DNA of 8,736 nucleotides, taken from Endomicrobium sp. (GTDB taxonomy: Bacteria; Elusimicrobiota; Endomicrobiia; Endomicrobiales; Endomicrobiaceae). The stretch spans positions 1-8,736 of the forward strand of contig JAISDY010000068.1 of NCBI GenBank assembly GCA_031264425.1, given 5' to 3'. Below are positions 6,950 through 8,736 of this stretch, piece by piece (the first letter of the stretch is position 1; each line of letters starts with the position of its first letter). The position numbers and the translations under genes are program-made. The notes beneath the pieces were generated by a model. That model was not told where the DNA came from. It made no database searches and saw nothing but the letters and a program-made list of their open reading frames with translations.

Positions 6950-7885
6950 CTATTTGCGGGGATGAGTCTTTTTATATATTTTTTTCAAACTTTCTATTGT
7001 GACATGAGTGTAGATCTGTGTTGTAGAAAGGTTCTTATGTCCGAGCAGTTCTTGTAGGCTTCTTATATCGCAGCCTCTATCCAAAATATGTGTTGCAAAT
7101 GTATGTCTTAAAGTATGAGGGCTTGCTTTCTTTAAAATGTCTGCCTTAATAAACAATCTATGCACTATTCGCCTTGCCGTCCTTTGATCCATCCTCGTAG
7201 CGCGATCGTTTAAAAACATCGGCGAGTTTATATCGTATGGAAACCCTGCTTTGCGGCGTTCTTTTATATAGTTCAGTATTGCTTCAATGCACTTATTTCC
7301 TATAGGGACGATTCTCTCTTTGCTGCCTTTTCCAACCACCGCGACAGTATTTGATATAAAATCTACATTCTTTATGTTTAAGCTCATTAATTCTTCTATT
7401 CTAAGCCCGCATGAATAGAGAAATTCAATCATAGATCTGTCGCGAAGTTTTACATTTTCTAAACTCAAAAGCCGCTGCATTTCTGTTTCTGTCAGGAATA
7501 AAGGCACTTTTTTATCTTTTTTCATTCCGGACATGTTTTGCATAGGGCTTTGTTTTATAACTTTGTTTATTATCAAAAATTTATAGAAAGTGCGTAGTGT
7601 CGTAAATTTTCTGGAAAGAGCAGCTTTGCTTAGTTCTTTATTGCTGATCTCTTCAAAAAACGCGCGCACGTCATATTTGCTGGCATTTGATAAGAGTATT
7701 TCTTTATTTTTCAAAAACACAGCAAAATCAAGAACGTCTCTTGTATAAGCTCTTAAAGTGTGTTTGGAAAAATTTCTCTCGCCTTTAAGATATTTTACAA
7801 AAGAATCTATTTGCTCTGAATTTTCTTTTTCAACGCTTTTTTGGACTTCGTCGCTGTTTCTTCTTTCGGAGCTTTTGGTATCCAT
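6950..7885 (-). CDS. xerC: Tyrosine recombinase, XerC/XerD type
   Basis: Site-specific recombinase of the Xer family, expected to resolve chromosome dimers at a dif-like site. The 311-aa product has the N-terminal SAM-like core-binding domain (about 24-110, with NFSKHTLRAYTRDVLDF) and a complete catalytic domain: Arg162 (CGLRIEEL), Lys186 (GKGSKERIVP), His257 and Arg260 (SPHTLRHTFATHIL), His283 (LLGHKNLSTTQIYTH) and nucleophile Tyr292. Typical Xer proteins begin near residue 24 here, so about 20 charged residues are extra. However, no ATG, GTG or TTG occurs in frame nearer the domain, and TAGGA 7 nt upstream supports the ATG at 7885. The start therefore overlaps the end of topA by 79 nt. XerC versus XerD cannot be settled from sequence alone; proximity to topA favours XerC. 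No dif site was recognised. Confidence 0.9.
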   Translation of the reverse strand: MDTKSSERRNSDEVQKSVEKENSEQIDSFVKYLKGERNFSKHTLRAYTRDVLDFAVFLKNKEILLSNASKYDVRAFFEEISNKELSKAALSRKFTTLRTFYKFLIINKVIKQSPMQNMSGMKKDKKVPLFLTETEMQRLLSLENVKLRDRSMIEFLYSCGLRIEELMSLNIKNVDFISNTVAVVGKGSKERIVPIGNKCIEAILNYIKERRKAGFPYDINSPMFLNDRATRMDQRTARRIVHRLFIKADILKKASPHTLRHTFATHILDRGCDIRSLQELLGHKNLSTTQIYTHVTIESLKKIYKKTHPRK

Positions 7886-8736
7886 TGTAAATTCCTACAT
7901 TTTGGGAATGCCGAACAAGTGAGGAACGGTCCTCTTTTACCTATTCTTTTAAGCATTTCAGAACCGCATTTTTCGCACTTTATGCCGGTATGTTCGGGAG
8001 CGGGCTTTATTACTTTGTTGCCGTTTTTATCTATATTATACGTGGCTTTACATTCTTCATTTTTGCATACAAGGTATTGTTTGCCTCTAAAACCGACCTT
8101 TTTAAGCAAAGGGCTTGCGCATTTGTCGCATTTCATATCTGTTTCCTGCGGACCCTTTATTTTTTTGCCATTTTTATCCAGAGATATTGTGGTTTTACAT
8201 TCTGGGTATCCGGAACAACCCAGAAACTGTCCGCTTCGGGAATCTCTGATAACCATAGGTTTCCCGCAGTTGGGGCATATTTCAGAAGACATTTGAGGCT
8301 GTATTTTTTGTCTTTGTAAATTTTTCTCAGCCTCTTCAATGTTCTTATCAAACGGCGTGTAAAAGTCTTTTAAAACGTCCTGCCACTTAGCCTTATCTTC
8401 AGCTATGTCGTCAAGTTTTTCTTCAACATTTGCGGTAAATTCAACGTTTACGATGTTTCCAAAGTGGTTTTTTAAAACGTCGTTTACAACAATGCCAAGA
8501 TTAGTGGGAATAAATTTTTTACTGTCAAGACGCACATATACTCTATCAAGAATAGTTTTAATCGTGGGAGCGTATGTGGACGGTCTTCCTATTCCGTGTT
8601 CTTCCAACGCTTTGATTAAACTCGCTTCGTTGTAACGCGGCGGCGGTTCTGTAAAATGTTGCTCGGGTATTATCTGCAAAAGATTTAAAATTTCCTGTTC
8701 CGTAAGAGGCGGAAGTTTTGTTTCTTTTTCATCATC
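7807..8736 (-). CDS. topA: DNA topoisomerase I, C-terminal part (5' end outside window)
   Basis: Type IA topoisomerase that relaxes negative supercoils. The frame is open to the window edge, so the last 309 residues are seen; the catalytic tyrosine lies further upstream and is not visible. Landmarks are EPPPRYNEASLIKALEEHGI and GRPSTYAPTI (fragment residues 30-59), typical of the region after the active site, and PTNLGIVVNDVL. Three C-terminal four-cysteine zinc ribbons follow: Cys154/157/174/180, Cys203/206/224/229 and Cys254/257/274/280 in fragment numbering. The second has altered spacing (CxxC, 17 residues, C, 4 residues, C; the others 16 and 5). The protein ends in a lysine-rich tail (about 289-309), likely to help DNA binding. 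The stop TAG at 7807-7809 lies inside xerC. Family assignment is secure. Confidence 0.96.
   Translation of the reverse strand, partial: DDEKETKLPPLTEQEILNLLQIIPEQHFTEPPPRYNEASLIKALEEHGIGRPSTYAPTIKTILDRVYVRLDSKKFIPTNLGIVVNDVLKNHFGNIVNVEFTANVEEKLDDIAEDKAKWQDVLKDFYTPFDKNIEEAEKNLQRQKIQPQMSSEICPNCGKPMVIRDSRSGQFLGCSGYPECKTTISLDKNGKKIKGPQETDMKCDKCASPLLKKVGFRGKQYLVCKNEECKATYNIDKNGNKVIKPAPEHTGIKCEKCGSEMLKRIGKRGPFLTCSAFPKCRNLQWIPKAPKEETATKSKKALKKKIQSK
7893..7896 (-). promoter_or_regulatory. Ribosome binding site deciding the xerC start
   Basis: On the minus strand AGGA (within GTAGGAATTT) sits 7 nt before the ATG at 7885, inside the topA coding region. It supports the long-overlap start of xerC, for which no alternative start codon exists close to the family's normal N-terminus. 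Confidence 0.6.

Noticed and set aside
7841..8319. Plus-strand open frames opposite topA
   Set aside because: Their protein sequences are low-information mirror images of the zinc-ribbon region; the minus-strand TopA reading is certain.
1..8736. CRISPR arrays, tRNA or rRNA genes, insertion sequences, phage or toxin-antitoxin genes
   Set aside because: No spaced direct repeats, terminal inverted repeats or RNA-gene hallmarks were seen; intergenic gaps are all under 50 nt. The tyrosine recombinase is of the housekeeping Xer type, not evidence of an integrated element.

Overview
The window is AT-rich bacterial chromosome, almost fully coding, from a Gram-negative-type (diderm) organism. The diderm call rests on a complete mlaE-mlaF-mlaD set, which serves an outer membrane, and on alanine racemase, which serves peptidoglycan. 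Low GC, short intergenic gaps, few clear Shine-Dalgarno sites and an MlaD with a long C-terminal extension would suit a deep-branching diderm such as an Elusimicrobiota/Endomicrobium-like lineage. That placement is an impression from gene content, not a demonstrated assignment.

Layout, plus strand: the 3' part of alr (1-534) enters from the left edge. It is followed closely by mlaE (permease, 546-1376), mlaF (ATPase, 1395-2171), mlaD (MCE protein, 2168-3484, overlapping mlaF by ATGA) and radA (3493-4860). Gaps of -4 to 18 nt suggest one transcription unit. A secreted DUF3089-type alpha/beta hydrolase (4910-5995) follows after 49 nt and has the strongest ribosome binding site in the window.

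Layout, minus strand (transcribed right to left): the 3' part of topA (7807-8736, running off the right edge), xerC (6950-7885, whose start overlaps topA by 79 nt), and an unrecognised 300-aa protein with a UBA-like N-terminus (6011-6913). The two transcription units converge at about 5996-6010, where a small hairpin has T-runs on both strands and may terminate in both directions.

Functionally, the plus-strand group joins envelope functions (cell-wall D-alanine supply, phospholipid transport, a periplasmic or secreted hydrolase) to the recombination and repair protein RadA. The minus-strand group holds chromosome topology and dimer-resolution functions. The most interesting element is MlaD: beyond the inner-membrane helix and MCE domain it has a long helical stretch and a C-terminal beta-rich domain resembling an outer-membrane barrel. 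It could therefore span the envelope as a one-piece lipid conduit, with no mlaA, mlaB or mlaC in view. No RNA genes, insertion sequences, CRISPR arrays, attachment sites or phage genes were seen, and no stretch over 300 bases lacks a gene.
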